64,000 bases of DNA from assembly GCA_017562135.1 (NCBI GenBank), contig QEYB01000412.1:496001-560000 (forward strand). The letters are read 5' to 3'. The notes below the pieces were generated by a model. That model was not told where the DNA came from and searched no databases. It worked only from the letters and a program-made list of their open reading frames with translations. The stretch is from Dipylidium caninum (Eukaryota; Platyhelminthes; Cestoda; Cyclophyllidea; Dipylidiidae). The position numbers and the translations under genes were made by a program. Below are positions 1 to 10,691 of this stretch, piece after piece (the stretch's first letter is position 1; every line of letters starts with the position of its first letter).

Positions 1-178
1 TCTACCACTTTGAAACCCAATATTTCTTCTTATCACTGATTAGATCAAGTTATGGAAGGCTAATGAAATTTAATATTAGTAAAAAACTCTACAACTATCG
101 TAATGAAAGAGCCCAGTGTGATATTTCTACATTTCCATGAAAGTAGATCTTATGGATAATCAATCAAGTTGTTCTTAC

Positions 179-281
179 CTGATATCATCCAGACTATACA
201 CATTATCCTTTTGTAAAAACACTTCTGGAGTCGAAATATCGGTTTTTGCAGACACGAAAAACTTTCGTGTTCGTTTCTTTG
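179..281 (-). CDS. Possible further exon of the SYCP2-like gene
   Basis: A 103-base segment with an acceptor (ctatag) at its right end and a good donor (CAG|GTAAGA) at its left end. One frame reads KKRTRKFFVSAKTDISTPEV and then FLQKDNVYSLDDI, which looks like coding sequence. That frame needs an incoming phase of 1, whereas the exon ending at 1220 leaves phase 0, so an additional exon must lie between them (roughly 700-1200) or the model is wrong. No stop codon is present before the donor, so the gene would continue off the left edge. Confidence 0.35.
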
Positions 282-3200
282 CTATAGTAAAAGAGCCTTG
301 AGATTGGTGAATGTCATCTTCCGATTGGCTAGAACTAAAGAAATATTACAAAACAATAAACGTAAAGCTATTAAGATCATAAAAAATATCGAATTTGATA
401 AGTTTCGAGGCGGCTCGAAATGACGACTTCTGGTAACTTTTGAAAAATATACACGAACTCTCAACGCACAATCGCGAACCGCAAATAAAGGTCTTGTTTA
501 TCGACAATCAGTCTCACAATTAACACACATTTTATGATTTGAGTGGCCTTAGTGATACCTTGGTTTGTATGCTACTGAAATATACTCATCAGAATAAATC
601 CACAAGTCCGGATTGCTCAACTTTATGTATACAATGTCTCTGAGAGTAAGCGTTGTAGCAAAAAATAAAACATGGTCTGAAAATTAACTGCACCGAGAAT
701 GCATTTAGTGATATGGACGATGCAATTCTACCTGGTAGCATCGAGATCACAAGTGTCTTCTTTTCTTAGACCTTTCTCTAGGGAGTAAGTAATGTTTCTC
801 ATTGAAGTTGGTCTTTTTAAAAGTCGTTTGTTTTTTTCTTTATCGTCGGTCGCTGGCCTAAGGGTCTGTAGAGCCACTTTTCTCCCTCTTTTGTCAAAAA
901 TAAACACAAAATATTAAGAAAAGAGACAAATAATCCACGCGAAGCTAAGTAAAAGACTTTAGAAGAGTGTAAGCACATATGACTCCCCTCTCAAATTTCA
1001 GAGTAATTTTTCGAGCAAAATGCCTTGTCATCGACGGAAGTATGTCTCAAGACGGATGTTTAAATTCGATGGCAAAAGGCAAACAAAATTATGCAGTTGC
1101 AAAATAGCACCATTAACAAGCAAGTTGAAGAAATTATAACTAAAACGACTGAGACTACCAACCAATGATTTAGTGTTTACAAATATACAAGCCACTGTAA
1201 TTCGAGATTTCCTACATACCAGTAGCAAAATTCCACCTAATTTCAATAGTCTCTGTCTACCAGGCTTATACCTAAACGATAAATTTAAAGGTTCAAAATC
1301 GTCAAGGTTAGGATCTCTTTGAAATAAAAGTTGTAGAAGCTGCAAGTGACGCACTTATGAAATACATGACAAGGCGGCACACAGGAACAACTCACGATTT
1401 TAGCCCTCTATGGAACTGAAAGCCAGCTGGAAAGGTGATTTTAGTCGACGTTCTAGCAATGTCTTCATCTCTATCAAATAAGAGTGTTCAAAAGCTTTAA
1501 AATGGCCAAAAAAGTCAATTAATTTGGCTGCGATTTTAGTTGTTTTCAAACTAATAAGAGGTATGGGGAGCACTAACGCCCCAACGAAAAGAAATGCAAT
1601 TTGGGATAAGAAAAATAGAGTGGGCTGTTAAGAAATTTATTATGAATATTCTAGTGAAAAATTGATCCCTCAAGTTTTATCTGATGCGAAAGTACTCTTA
1701 GTTAAGGTAAAATGATTAGATGATTGGGAAAGCGTGGACAATCGGAATGGCAAAAATGGAACACGGAGTGGCAAGCAAGAACAATTACTAAGAACTTACA
1801 CAGTCGCATGAGCTGAACCCACATCCAAGGTTTCAATAGGTTTGCTGCAGGGTGAGGGCGTCTCCAACCCAGTGACCACGGAGAATGGAGAACTAACGGA
1901 ACGTATCGAAGGTGCACCAAAGGTAAAGGACCTGCCAATATCCGGACTGTTGTTGAGGCCAACTCGAACACCAAGAGGAGTGCGAGCGGTCTGACATTTA
2001 ACCACCCGATTCAAGCATGAACGGTGGTTATTTGTGCCCTAAAAAAAGGAAAATGAAATGTTACTGCGAAGCTAAATATTCAGAAAGTTAAACAATTCAT
2101 ATGACGGTTTGCAATAACATGGAAAAAGTCCCTAACCGAACCGCCTATGCATTTATCAAGTTAGCTTTCTATTTTAGATAAACTTGCTCAACAGGAATCA
2201 CAGTCCTTGAAGAATCTAGTTGAGCCATGACTATACATAGTATACGTGATTATTGGAAACACAGAAATTAACAAATAAATAAAAGTATGATCGGTTACGA
2301 AAGCTATCAAATTGGTCCTAATTCGACATAGCCTTCGAAACACTATCGATAATGCAATCATAAGATTCGATACTCACGATGCCCGGGAAACCAAGACCCT
2401 CTGCAGACTCTTCGAAGGAAACATCTGGATCTGTGAAGAACGACTTTGGCGGCGGTGGTGGTGCTGACTGAATGGCACTTTCATCAATTTCCACACAAAG
2501 AGGTGAATTGCAGCAACCAAAACCAAACTTCAAGCCGAGTTCGGCCTCTTTTCCTTGTCCTTGACAGCCAACGGAGGATTGTGAGTAAACAGAAGAGGCG
2601 GTGGATGATAGCGGAAACATTTTCTGTCGAACCAAAGGGGGCATAAAGTAACACTGTAAAATCACGAACAGCAAGGCATGCTCTAAACAACAGGTACCAA
2701 GTTGTTCCTAGTTTTCAAACAAATATAGTCTTACTTGCTGTTTATAAACTGGAAATTAAAAATTAAAAAGGCGATCTGGAATTAAGACACAATCATGTCT
2801 GCGGGAACACTCAAAATTTTGGCTTGCATCAGGCTTCCCCTCTTATATCCAAGTCTTCAATCAAAGCAAGGGACAATTTAGTCGACAGAAATTAATGAAA
2901 GGATAATCAGCGTATTTGTAGAATGAAACAAATATGGGAAAATAAATAATGCAAATGGTTGACATAATCCAATGTTGTTTTAGGGGCACCTCAAATATAT
3001 TTTTCATTTGACTAGGCCTATCAATAATACATGCCGTGATGGAAGAATTCTCTGATCGGTTAGGCACAAAAAATCCCTTTCAATATTTTAAAGGATGAAG
3101 ACGCCAGGACATTAAAGTACCCAAACGAATAATTTCTACATAGAATTATTAAATCCTTCTCAGCAATCATGCCATCAAGAAAGGATAATGATTATGACCT

Positions 3201-6200
3201 TTCCTCAATTTCGTTCGGAGAATACTTTATGCACCACATTGTGGAAATACTATGACTACATGAGCATACGGTAGCCGTATAATAGCTTCAGTTTCGTTCC
3301 ACCTAGACTCGAAGATACCAAAATTCTAAATCAGCCAAATCAAGTTAATGGGGATCACCTCAGCATATGCTCGAAGTCCCGTCAATAGTTCTACCAACTG
3401 TTGCGATTGATTTTTACAACAGATCCCGCTCGTGTCTTAGGGAGTGCTTTGAAAATGTCAGGTGGGTTGAAGAAAAACTCGACAGTGCTTTTCTCGTTGG
3501 CCCTATCGGATTCACAGCTAAAGTCCCAAAATCGCGCGAAATCGCCACACGGCTCAGAAGTGGAGACGCTGAGAACGATTTGTTCCTTGGCAACATCAGC
3601 GGTTTCTTCCAGACGTATAGCTGAAAGTGGAAAGAAGGCTTCACCAAAACGAGAAGGAAAAGACCGATAGTGCAAATTTGATCCGTTTTTTAGGCCCATT
3701 CACATATACAACTTGCCCGCCTATCCATTAGGTTAACTAGTATGATGCCTTTTTACGTAATAGGTAAAGATATCAGATGTCGAGATGATACGCAAAAGCG
3801 CCAGAAGCTAAAGCCAAAATGGGGCCAAATTATACAAGACTCAGTTGTATATTGATAGGAGTAATAATCCAAAAAGTGATCCATGAAACATCTGCTCGGA
3901 AGTTGGACGACATTTTCAAAAACGAACATATTAGACGCGCAAATGATTTACCTACCAAATGCATAGAACGGGACCCAATCTCTAGCTCATGACAAACAAC
4001 AACCAAGGCAAAAGGACAAATCTTTCTGCAAGCCTTATGAATGAGAAATAATGGACAGGTTAATCGAACCGTTAACGAGCTGGACACGGTCGGGATCAAA
4101 ACAGCCAAAAAAATGAAGGCAAAATAAAATTTGAAACTTGAATTTATCCATTAAAATCAAGAATTTCATCAAGACCTACGGACAATTTAACGAAAAGGAT
4201 AAAAACTCCGACGGTGGTTAACGCAAATAACGATACGGGAAGATGTTACATCTGGTTTATCAAGGATAAGGCTCAAAACTCACAACTGACGTTCACCTCC
4301 TCAATTAGCTCCGAATGAATCGCGATGGTCTCCCATGTCTCTTCACCTTCCTCGCTCTGTCACAGTGAAACAAAGCGATAAACCAAAAATGTAACACCCA
4401 AACGAATAGCAAACTTCTTAATTTGAAAACCCACATCATGACTATTGTCAAGTCTCGTTGGGAGTATACAGTAGGTAGTGATGCGTTCAGGTACGAGGTT
4501 AAAATCGGCCCAAAACGAATCGTTTTTAAATTGAGATGAGAGTGATCGACGTCGCAGCTAGTGAAAGGGTAGAGCGGATTGAGATATAGGAGGCAGAATT
4601 GCAAATAACGAGAATATCGAAGTCCCGAATCCAAAGCAAATAAGTAAATGAAAAAAATAATTAGGTTGACACGCACATTATTATGAATTGGAAATTGAAA
4701 CTACAGGCAGAGGCTGTTCAACAAGGATTTGAAAATAAAATTTAAATGGTGACAACTCAAGGTCTATCCCAGAGTAGCATTATTGAATAAGGAAAATTAA
4801 AGACTCTAAATTGTTAGATAAAAATAGAGTAAGGCCAATGGATCAAAAACAAATTACATCGTGGTCGCAAACACGAACGTTGATACAAGGAACAGAGAAG
4901 ACTGATTGTGTGGTCGGATCAATTGGATTTATGAGGTTCAGGAAGTTGCGAGCAGCCTAAAACACCAATACGAAACGGTACATAATGACAAATAATAAGA
5001 AAGGCGTCAACATATTGCAATGCGCAGACGGCAAACATACAAGACATGATGATTAGTTGTGTTCAAAAGGCCCAAAACTAGAAATTAATAATAGTCCGAG
5101 GTAAATCCAATAACATAAAAACTGAGAAACCAGAGGAGCAGTCCTCCCACGGAAATATCAATGTAAAAAGTTCACCAGCCGAGCAGGCAAACAAATTATT
5201 ATTTATTAGCACGTCAAATAGACGAAGGAACGGTTTTAACGTCTGAAATACAAAATATGTCCCACTATGACAACCAGACAAAATCCACCGAATTGTAAAT
5301 AGTAACATAGAGACTACATTATTCAACTTACTAACTGAAAGGGCTGGCCAATAATTGAGCAAAATGCGTCGGAGAGGCCGCGGTAAAAGTAGTTCTCTGC
5401 AAAGTCTCTCCGTCTCGCCGCTGGAATTACATGCAGAAGAAATTCGAGCAGTTGAGCTTGTACATCATAGTCTCCAAGTGCACGTAGATTAGAAGCAAGC
5501 GACACGCTAAAGCGAAAAACTTTTTAGTTCAAATGGAAATTTTTGCAGCAAACCTATAGTAATATTAAGAGGTGTGTTATAAGACTCGACTATGGGGAAA
5601 TGAGAGAAGGTTCAGAGACGCTAATTTATAAAATGAAATCGATTAGGTGATTTTGAAGGAAGTAAACTTTCCTACATTTAACATAAAACCATGGAGTTAT
5701 CAGTTACGGATATGACTTCCACGTAATAGATAAGGACACAAAAACTAAAAAGGGTGAAAAGGAGACATGACTTTAAGAAACAACTAAAGTGACAAAAAAC
5801 ATGAAATTTGTTCATTTTGCAGAATTAAAACGATGGTAGGGAGATATTCAGTAAGCTGAGGTCAAAGGGGATTCTTCCATGCCTTTAAGACAAATTTAAA
5901 TTCCTGAAGAGGTTAAGCTCAAACTTCTGCGCAAAGAATACATAAGACGCCTTAACAAAAAAGTATACAAAGAACAGGACAATCTTGACAGCTTTCAAAT
6001 AAGATTAATCACAAAAGTAACTTAACCCAACATACTAAATTTCGTGAACACTTTGCTTTAGAAATAATTCAACCTTGGTGGCCGATGAAAAAGTTGATAT
6101 TTCATTGAATCCGCTCAATATCTTAAATATTAGAATATTTCGGCGGGGACTCACTGAATATTTGATATAAACATTGCAGTGTGGATCAATAATTTTCGGG

Positions 6201-6669
6201 TGAAACGTAGGAAGCATTTGTTGAAAAATGGACGCCAAAGCTAGACAATGAACAATCAAGCTATAACTTACAACCCGGCGAAAACTTTAAAATAACCTAA
6301 GAGAGTAATTAGAAAAAGGGAGTCACCTCAATAAAAGACGAGAAAAAACTTGTTACATCGCTCGAAGTTAAGTCTTCACGCTTTGCTAGGTGATTACAGA
6401 GACAACCGACAACAGCGAAAAGATCTGAGGGGATTGGCTTTGACTGGAAGCAGGATAGTTTCTCCGACAAGGCATTCACCAGTATCGCAAAAGAATTCCT
6501 AGACAAGGCGGCCGTATTTTTTAAGCCCCTAGAAATATCCTTCAAAACTGTCTCGCACACGATTTGAGATGAAGTTTGACTATCAAGAGTAAGCAAACTT
6601 ATCCAGTCTTCCATATCCGGAAGCACTATGTTATCGATCGCAAATTGCCCGATTAAAACATAGTCTAGG
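179..6669 (-). CDS. SYCP2: SYCP2-like synaptonemal complex protein, multi-exon, partial
   Basis: Predicted gene read right to left. Exons: 6669-6327, 6240-6155, 5506-5332, one starting at 5242 (end unresolved), 4356-4284, 3620-3418, 2623-2378, 1990-1800, 1316-1220, and possibly 281-179. Joined exons agree in splice phase, except around the 5242 exon and before 281-179. SYCP2 proteins form the lateral elements of the synaptonemal complex that organise paired meiotic chromosomes. The family has an N-terminal armadillo-like domain followed by a beta-rich Spt16M-like domain, and both can be followed here in that order. The strongest match is around GDYDVQAQLLEFLLHVIP, which parallels the GDYELQ helix of vertebrate SYCP2, and a WETIAIHSELIEEV stretch parallels its WEAVTVPEEK strand. 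The N-terminal exons before 6669 and the C-terminal exons past the left edge were not found. Identity is by remembered family pattern, so the symbol is tentative. Confidence 0.65.
1220..2623 (-). CDS. SYCP2-like gene: low-complexity tail exons
   Basis: Three exons in consistent phase. 2623-2378 (82 codons, phase 0 at both ends) contains a five-proline run followed by KSFFTDPDVSFEE and ends at GTGAGT. 1990-1800 is rich in Ser, Thr and Pro (for example SIRSVSSPFSVVTGLETPSP) and ends in phase 2 at GTAAGT. 1316-1220 begins with the one base that completes that codon and ends at GTATGT. The long disordered tail between the folded N-terminus and the C-terminal coiled coil is typical of SYCP2-type proteins and is poorly conserved, so it does not help identify the gene. 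Confidence 0.5.
3418..4356 (-). CDS. SYCP2-like gene: Spt16M-like domain exons
   Basis: Two exons. 4356-4284 (73 bases) follows a clear acceptor, reads SEEGEETWETIAIHSELIEE and ends in phase 1 at a GTGAGT donor. 3620-3418 follows a pyrimidine-rich acceptor, supplies the two missing bases of the split codon and reads a beta-strand pattern ending in KSTVEFFFNPPDIFKALP. This parallels the vertebrate SYCP2 order of a WEAV strand, the VQIYSIEV strand and the ELLLYFDASLEI strand and helix. Agreement in both order and splice phase is the main support. The donor used at 3417 (GTT|GTAAAA) is weak. Confidence 0.6.
5160..5242 (-). CDS. SYCP2-like gene: candidate exon with unresolved 3' end
   Basis: A strong acceptor (tattttgtatttcag) at 5243-5244 opens a frame in phase 0, as required by the preceding exon, reading TLKPFLRLFDVLINNN and continuing open to a stop near 5078. 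The hydrophobic pattern fits the last helices of the armadillo-like domain. No good donor in a suitable phase was seen, so the left coordinate given here is only approximate and another small exon may lie between here and 4356. Confidence 0.35.
5332..6669 (-). CDS. SYCP2-like gene: armadillo-like exons
   Basis: Three exons. 6669-6327 (114 codons plus one base, ends in phase 0 at GAG|GTGACT) encodes amphipathic helices, including IGQFAIDNIVLPDMEDW, which matches in position the GQAGLL..GL...MV.WF helix pair of SYCP2. 6240-6155 (86 bases) ends in phase 2 at a GTGAGT donor. 5506-5332 starts with the one base needed to complete that codon and carries the best family signature, GDYDVQAQLLEF followed by a helix ending RRRDFAENYF, then a strong GTAAGT donor. 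The helical-repeat domain in known SYCP2 proteins is a protein-interaction surface. The middle exon (6240-6155) resembles the family least and could be replaced by a better model. Confidence 0.65.
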
Positions 6670-7391
6670 CTGATTTATCTGTTCTGGGAAACTATTCATT
6701 TACTAAACATGTTAGCAAAGGCACCCTCCATTCAATGGCATTACAACCCATTATCCGGCCTTGATTTTTAAATTGAAAATCACTATAGCGGTGATAGATT
6801 TGTAGTAAGACTGTTCGTTAGGCGCTCCTCTATTATTCGTAAATTCTCGTTAATTATTGCCCGAAATGTCTTAGAATTCTTAGCACTTTCGTTCCTCTTT
6901 TACAGCAATATACCAATGAGAAATATTTTAGAAACGTGATAGTTCGTGTTAAGTGCTAATCGCATCAAATACCAGACTCTTACGTCTCACTCTGTCCTAC
7001 TTTAATCAGAATGCATATAAAAATGAATGCGCCCCGTCAAACTACATTCATATTTTTGCTGGAATTTGAGAGGACCTGCGTCTGCACACGATTATGCTAA
7101 AGCATTCTGTACTCTAAATTAACAAACGCAATTAAGTAATTCCCAATTTTTATTCAATCTTGCCATTTTCCTTTAGATTTATACCGATAATCGGCCAGAT
7201 ATATGAAAATATCTGTGATAGCTGCTTTTATATCGGAGGAACACTTTTACATGTTAAAAATTGATAAGTTTAAAATAACACATCGTTTATTGTGTGAATC
7301 GGTCACACACAAAATCGTAAATTCATTTCTTTGATTATTTGGGGTTATATCACTATAGTGAATATATTGGGAACAGGAAAACTAAAGAGCT

Positions 7392-7410
7392 AATAATAAT
7401 AATAATAATA
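7392..7410. repeat. (AAT)n microsatellite
   Basis: About six uninterrupted copies of the trinucleotide AAT, embedded in AT-rich non-coding sequence. Confidence 0.9.
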
Positions 7411-8859
7411 GGGAGACTAGAAAAAAATCTATATATGCAAAAGCAGTTAGAGAGATTACTTTCCCAGGGGTGGGCAATCAACACACCCCAAAGCCGGTTT
7501 TATTTGGAATCTGCTTGCATGGTATGAGGACATTTTAGGTTTCGTCTTATCAGAAGGATTTACGAAATGATGCCAATCAATCGAATGTCCATCATTTCGG
7601 CTATTTTCGCCTATTTTACTTGGGTCAAAAAGGGTGACTTCAACTTGTGTCCATTTTTCGCTACAACCATGCCCATGAGGCAACGAGATTTCGGTTAGTT
7701 GGGCATATTAAATCAACTTATCACATTTCAAGAAAGACAATTTTTTGGTTAATTTAAGACAATCTGCCAGAGTCCGCGTGTTCATTGCTTTCCAGGTAGC
7801 TGATGAGTGAAACAAATTCTCCACTATCGTTCCACCAACACATTATCAGCAATTCGGAGGGTTAGAGTCCACACAATACCCGGTTTTTCGAAAACATTTC
7901 AAGCTTTCTACGTAGGCTTACAAGCCAACTTCATCGACTATCCTTGTGAGGTCTATCAATCCTCTATCTTGTATTGTACGCCTCGAAAGTTTTTACTAGT
8001 AATAAGTCTAAACACTAGTCAGGACTCGTTTTGAGAATTCTTTTAAAGTTTCCTTTTTCCGTCCAGACAGCTTGAGTAAAGGTGTTCCGTGTGTTCCTTT
8101 AGACGAGACCAAGCATATTTCCTAAACTTCATTCGTTTTTTTCGTTTACGAGCCTTAAAACATTTTATAGGCTCATTATCACCTTACAAGGGGAAATGGG
8201 AGGTTACAATTGTTAGCAAGCCTCCTAAAGGCTTTCCAAATTTTTTAACTAATGAGAGATCTAAAACCGTTCCACGACCACGTGAATATACACTTGATAA
8301 ATCAAAAGTAAATGTGTCCTGATTTGATTAGTTGATGAAGGTGGTAGACGGGATGCAGCCGTTACGAAAATATGATTCACTAAAGAGGAGATGGGCAAAG
8401 TGGCAGTGGACTGACCGATTGTTTCTGCTTTCTATAAATCATCTTAGGAGAAACTTAAAAACCTGACGTAACAGAAAATGCTACCATGTTGCATAAGTAG
8501 TGTTTTAGAGCAGCTCAATGTCTCTCTTATAGCATTCACTTTACCCCAATTAACATCTAATGACGAGCTTCGTGCTATCACCCCACTAAGAGGATATTCA
8601 TATGAACGGAACTCCGATAATTTCCGTTTGCCAAAGTACCGCACTTAGTACTGATTTGGAGGGCCGATTTTAGGAGGCCATGTGACCTCGCAAAGTGGTT
8701 CCTTCAAATATGACACAATGATACAGAAAATTGACGTCTGCACCACCAACACCTATTCCTTCCTCCCTACCTCTTAGCACAAGTTTGACTGAAAAATAGG
8801 TTGTGTAGTTGATATTCAAACTCGTGTTTCCGTCTCCCAACGTTCCGTTCGGACGATGA

Positions 8860-9342
8860 TACAACAAAGTGGGCAACGAAACGACGAAACCAGTCTATGT
8901 GGAAATACCAAAGTGCACTTACGTGACCAAATACCCACGTGGACAAAAGATATACAGACTTGAGGGTGGCACACTTTCCATTCCTACTCCTATATTAAAA
9001 AGGTCAAAATTAATATGCATTTCACTAACTAGTCCCCCTTCCCTACCCTGTGTTCCAACCAAACCTGTCCCTTCCTCATCCGCTCGCTCCGAAGCTAATA
9101 ATCAAATGAAGTATAAAGTAAGGTCCGCGGCTTCTTACAAAAATATGCAAGTGTATTTGGAGCCATCTGGTACATTGTCCCAGAGTAGTCAATCGGCATC
9201 TACAAGAAAGAAAAGGAAGCGAAATGATAGGATGTGTAGCGTAAGGACGCAAAAGGTGACATCAAATGATATCGTCCCTCGATGGCTTGCAGTTTTGAAA
9301 GACCCGAACATGTGTGAAGATCCACCAGCACCAATTTTCTAA
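8860..9342 (+). CDS. Hypothetical open frame, about 160 codons
   Basis: An open frame from after a TGA near 8857 to a TAA at 9340-9342, with no ATG near its beginning, so if real it would be a 3'-terminal exon. It carries a basic cluster TRKKRKRNDR that looks like a nuclear localisation signal, and a closing segment DIVPRWLAVLKDP. No family is recognised. Against it: there is no strong acceptor in front and no poly(A) signal seen just behind. It could be chance. Confidence 0.2.
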   Translation, partial: YNKVGNETTKPVYVEIPKCTYVTKYPRGQKIYRLEGGTLSIPTPILKRSKLICISLTSPPSLPCVPTKPVPSSSARSEANNQMKYKVRSAASYKNMQVYLEPSGTLSQSSQSASTRKKRKRNDRMCSVRTQKVTSNDIVPRWLAVLKDPNMCEDPPAPIF

Positions 9343-10691
9343 CATGATGATATCTCATTCGAAACTCAACTTAAAACTCTCAACTGGGTTGGTTTCACTG
9401 ACATGCCTCCGAATTAATCCAGGCGGCTAGGACTCGACTCAGGCAAAAGGATTTCGGAAGTCTTGACACTTGTCATTCCGGCCTTCCAAGCGCCGATCCT
9501 ACGAGGAATAGATACCTTTGCGCTTGTCTTTTATTACATTGTCAATACCATGAGAATCTACGTTCCCTAGGGGATTGGGCAGAATGTGCTCCTTCTTAAG
9601 CACTTGTATGGAACGCGCCTTTACATCTCTGGTAGGCAATGACCAATGGCTCCGCTTCCCGCTAGTCACCTTCTTCGGGTTTTTGGGTTGGTTCCAGGCC
9701 ACTACACCTAGCCCACTCATAGGGCAGCAGTTAACTGGATGTCACTGGCCGCTTTAATCGGACGCGCAGGCGCAGACACTCACGTCTCCGATCTACAACG
9801 TCCAGGGTAAGACTGAAGGCTGATCTTGTCAGTTTTGCATTAACAGAGGTGGAGCGAACTCACACTGTATGTTCTGCAATAACATTTCAATGTTGTTTCG
9901 GTCTACCATGGTGGGCAGGCGCTGCGAAGGGTTTTAGCATAACTTTCTAGGAGGAGAGAGGCAGCTCGGGACGGAGACTCGTGTGCTCAGTCGTTAAAAG
10001 GCCTTATTTTAGAAGAGGCATGGAGCAGGCGACTCACGACTCCAACGGAGCCGGTCAGAGCGCTGACCAGAGGAGAAGACATGAAGGCAAGAACTTGGCG
10101 CTACACAACTCACCAAGGATATAGAAGAGGGCGCAGTTTCTCATCGTCTTCCTTCAGCACTCTTTATCGGCACTGCACAACTTCTTACAGTCCACTTCGT
10201 CAACAAAGGCAACGGACCTCTGAGATCTGATGAAAAGTGAAAAAGGCACGGATGACACGTTAAGTTATATGGTCAGAGGATCGAGAAGTAGATTTAGAAT
10301 GGGGAAGCAAAATGCTTCCCAAATGAAATTTCTCCTCCGTCACCCATTAGGCTGCTCACAGCGAGTAAAAAGCGTTTCTCCCACAAACAGCGATAAGATC
10401 TCCGCTATGTCGAGGTGCCGCAAGATGTCAAGAAAGGGTGATTCGAATGTGCACAAAATAGAGGCCCGAAGACAGAACTACTTCATACACCCTCTCGAGT
10501 TGGTTGGAATATTCGATGTAGGTAATCAAAATGCCAACCTTCTCCTCTTCCCCTGAAACAGGCAAGTGGGCATTTAGCCACCGGTATACTTTCAATCGAA
10601 CCTCAGCGATGACCATGCGCTCAAGTGGTGTTCCGATTGTGACAGGACTCAGAAATTTCGTGACGGCCATGGAATTTTTTCACCAACTCAC

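Larger units (their letters stand above)
6670..10691. other. No recognised gene; AT-rich sequence
   Basis: Nothing here could be joined into a convincing gene. 5' exons of the SYCP2-like gene are expected somewhere to the right of 6669 but were not identified. Two open stretches were examined: a minus-strand one near 7456-7683 and a plus-strand one at 8860-9342, the latter entered separately. A GGGAAGAGGAGAAGG stretch near 10540-10560 on the minus strand follows a good acceptor and could be the next exon of the unidentified minus-strand gene whose exon ends at 10692. Confidence 0.4.

Noticed and set aside
7456..7683. Minus-strand open frame proposed as a 5' exon of the SYCP2-like gene
   Set aside because: Its sequence does not resemble the N-terminus of SYCP2 proteins and its donor (AAA|GTAATC) is weak.
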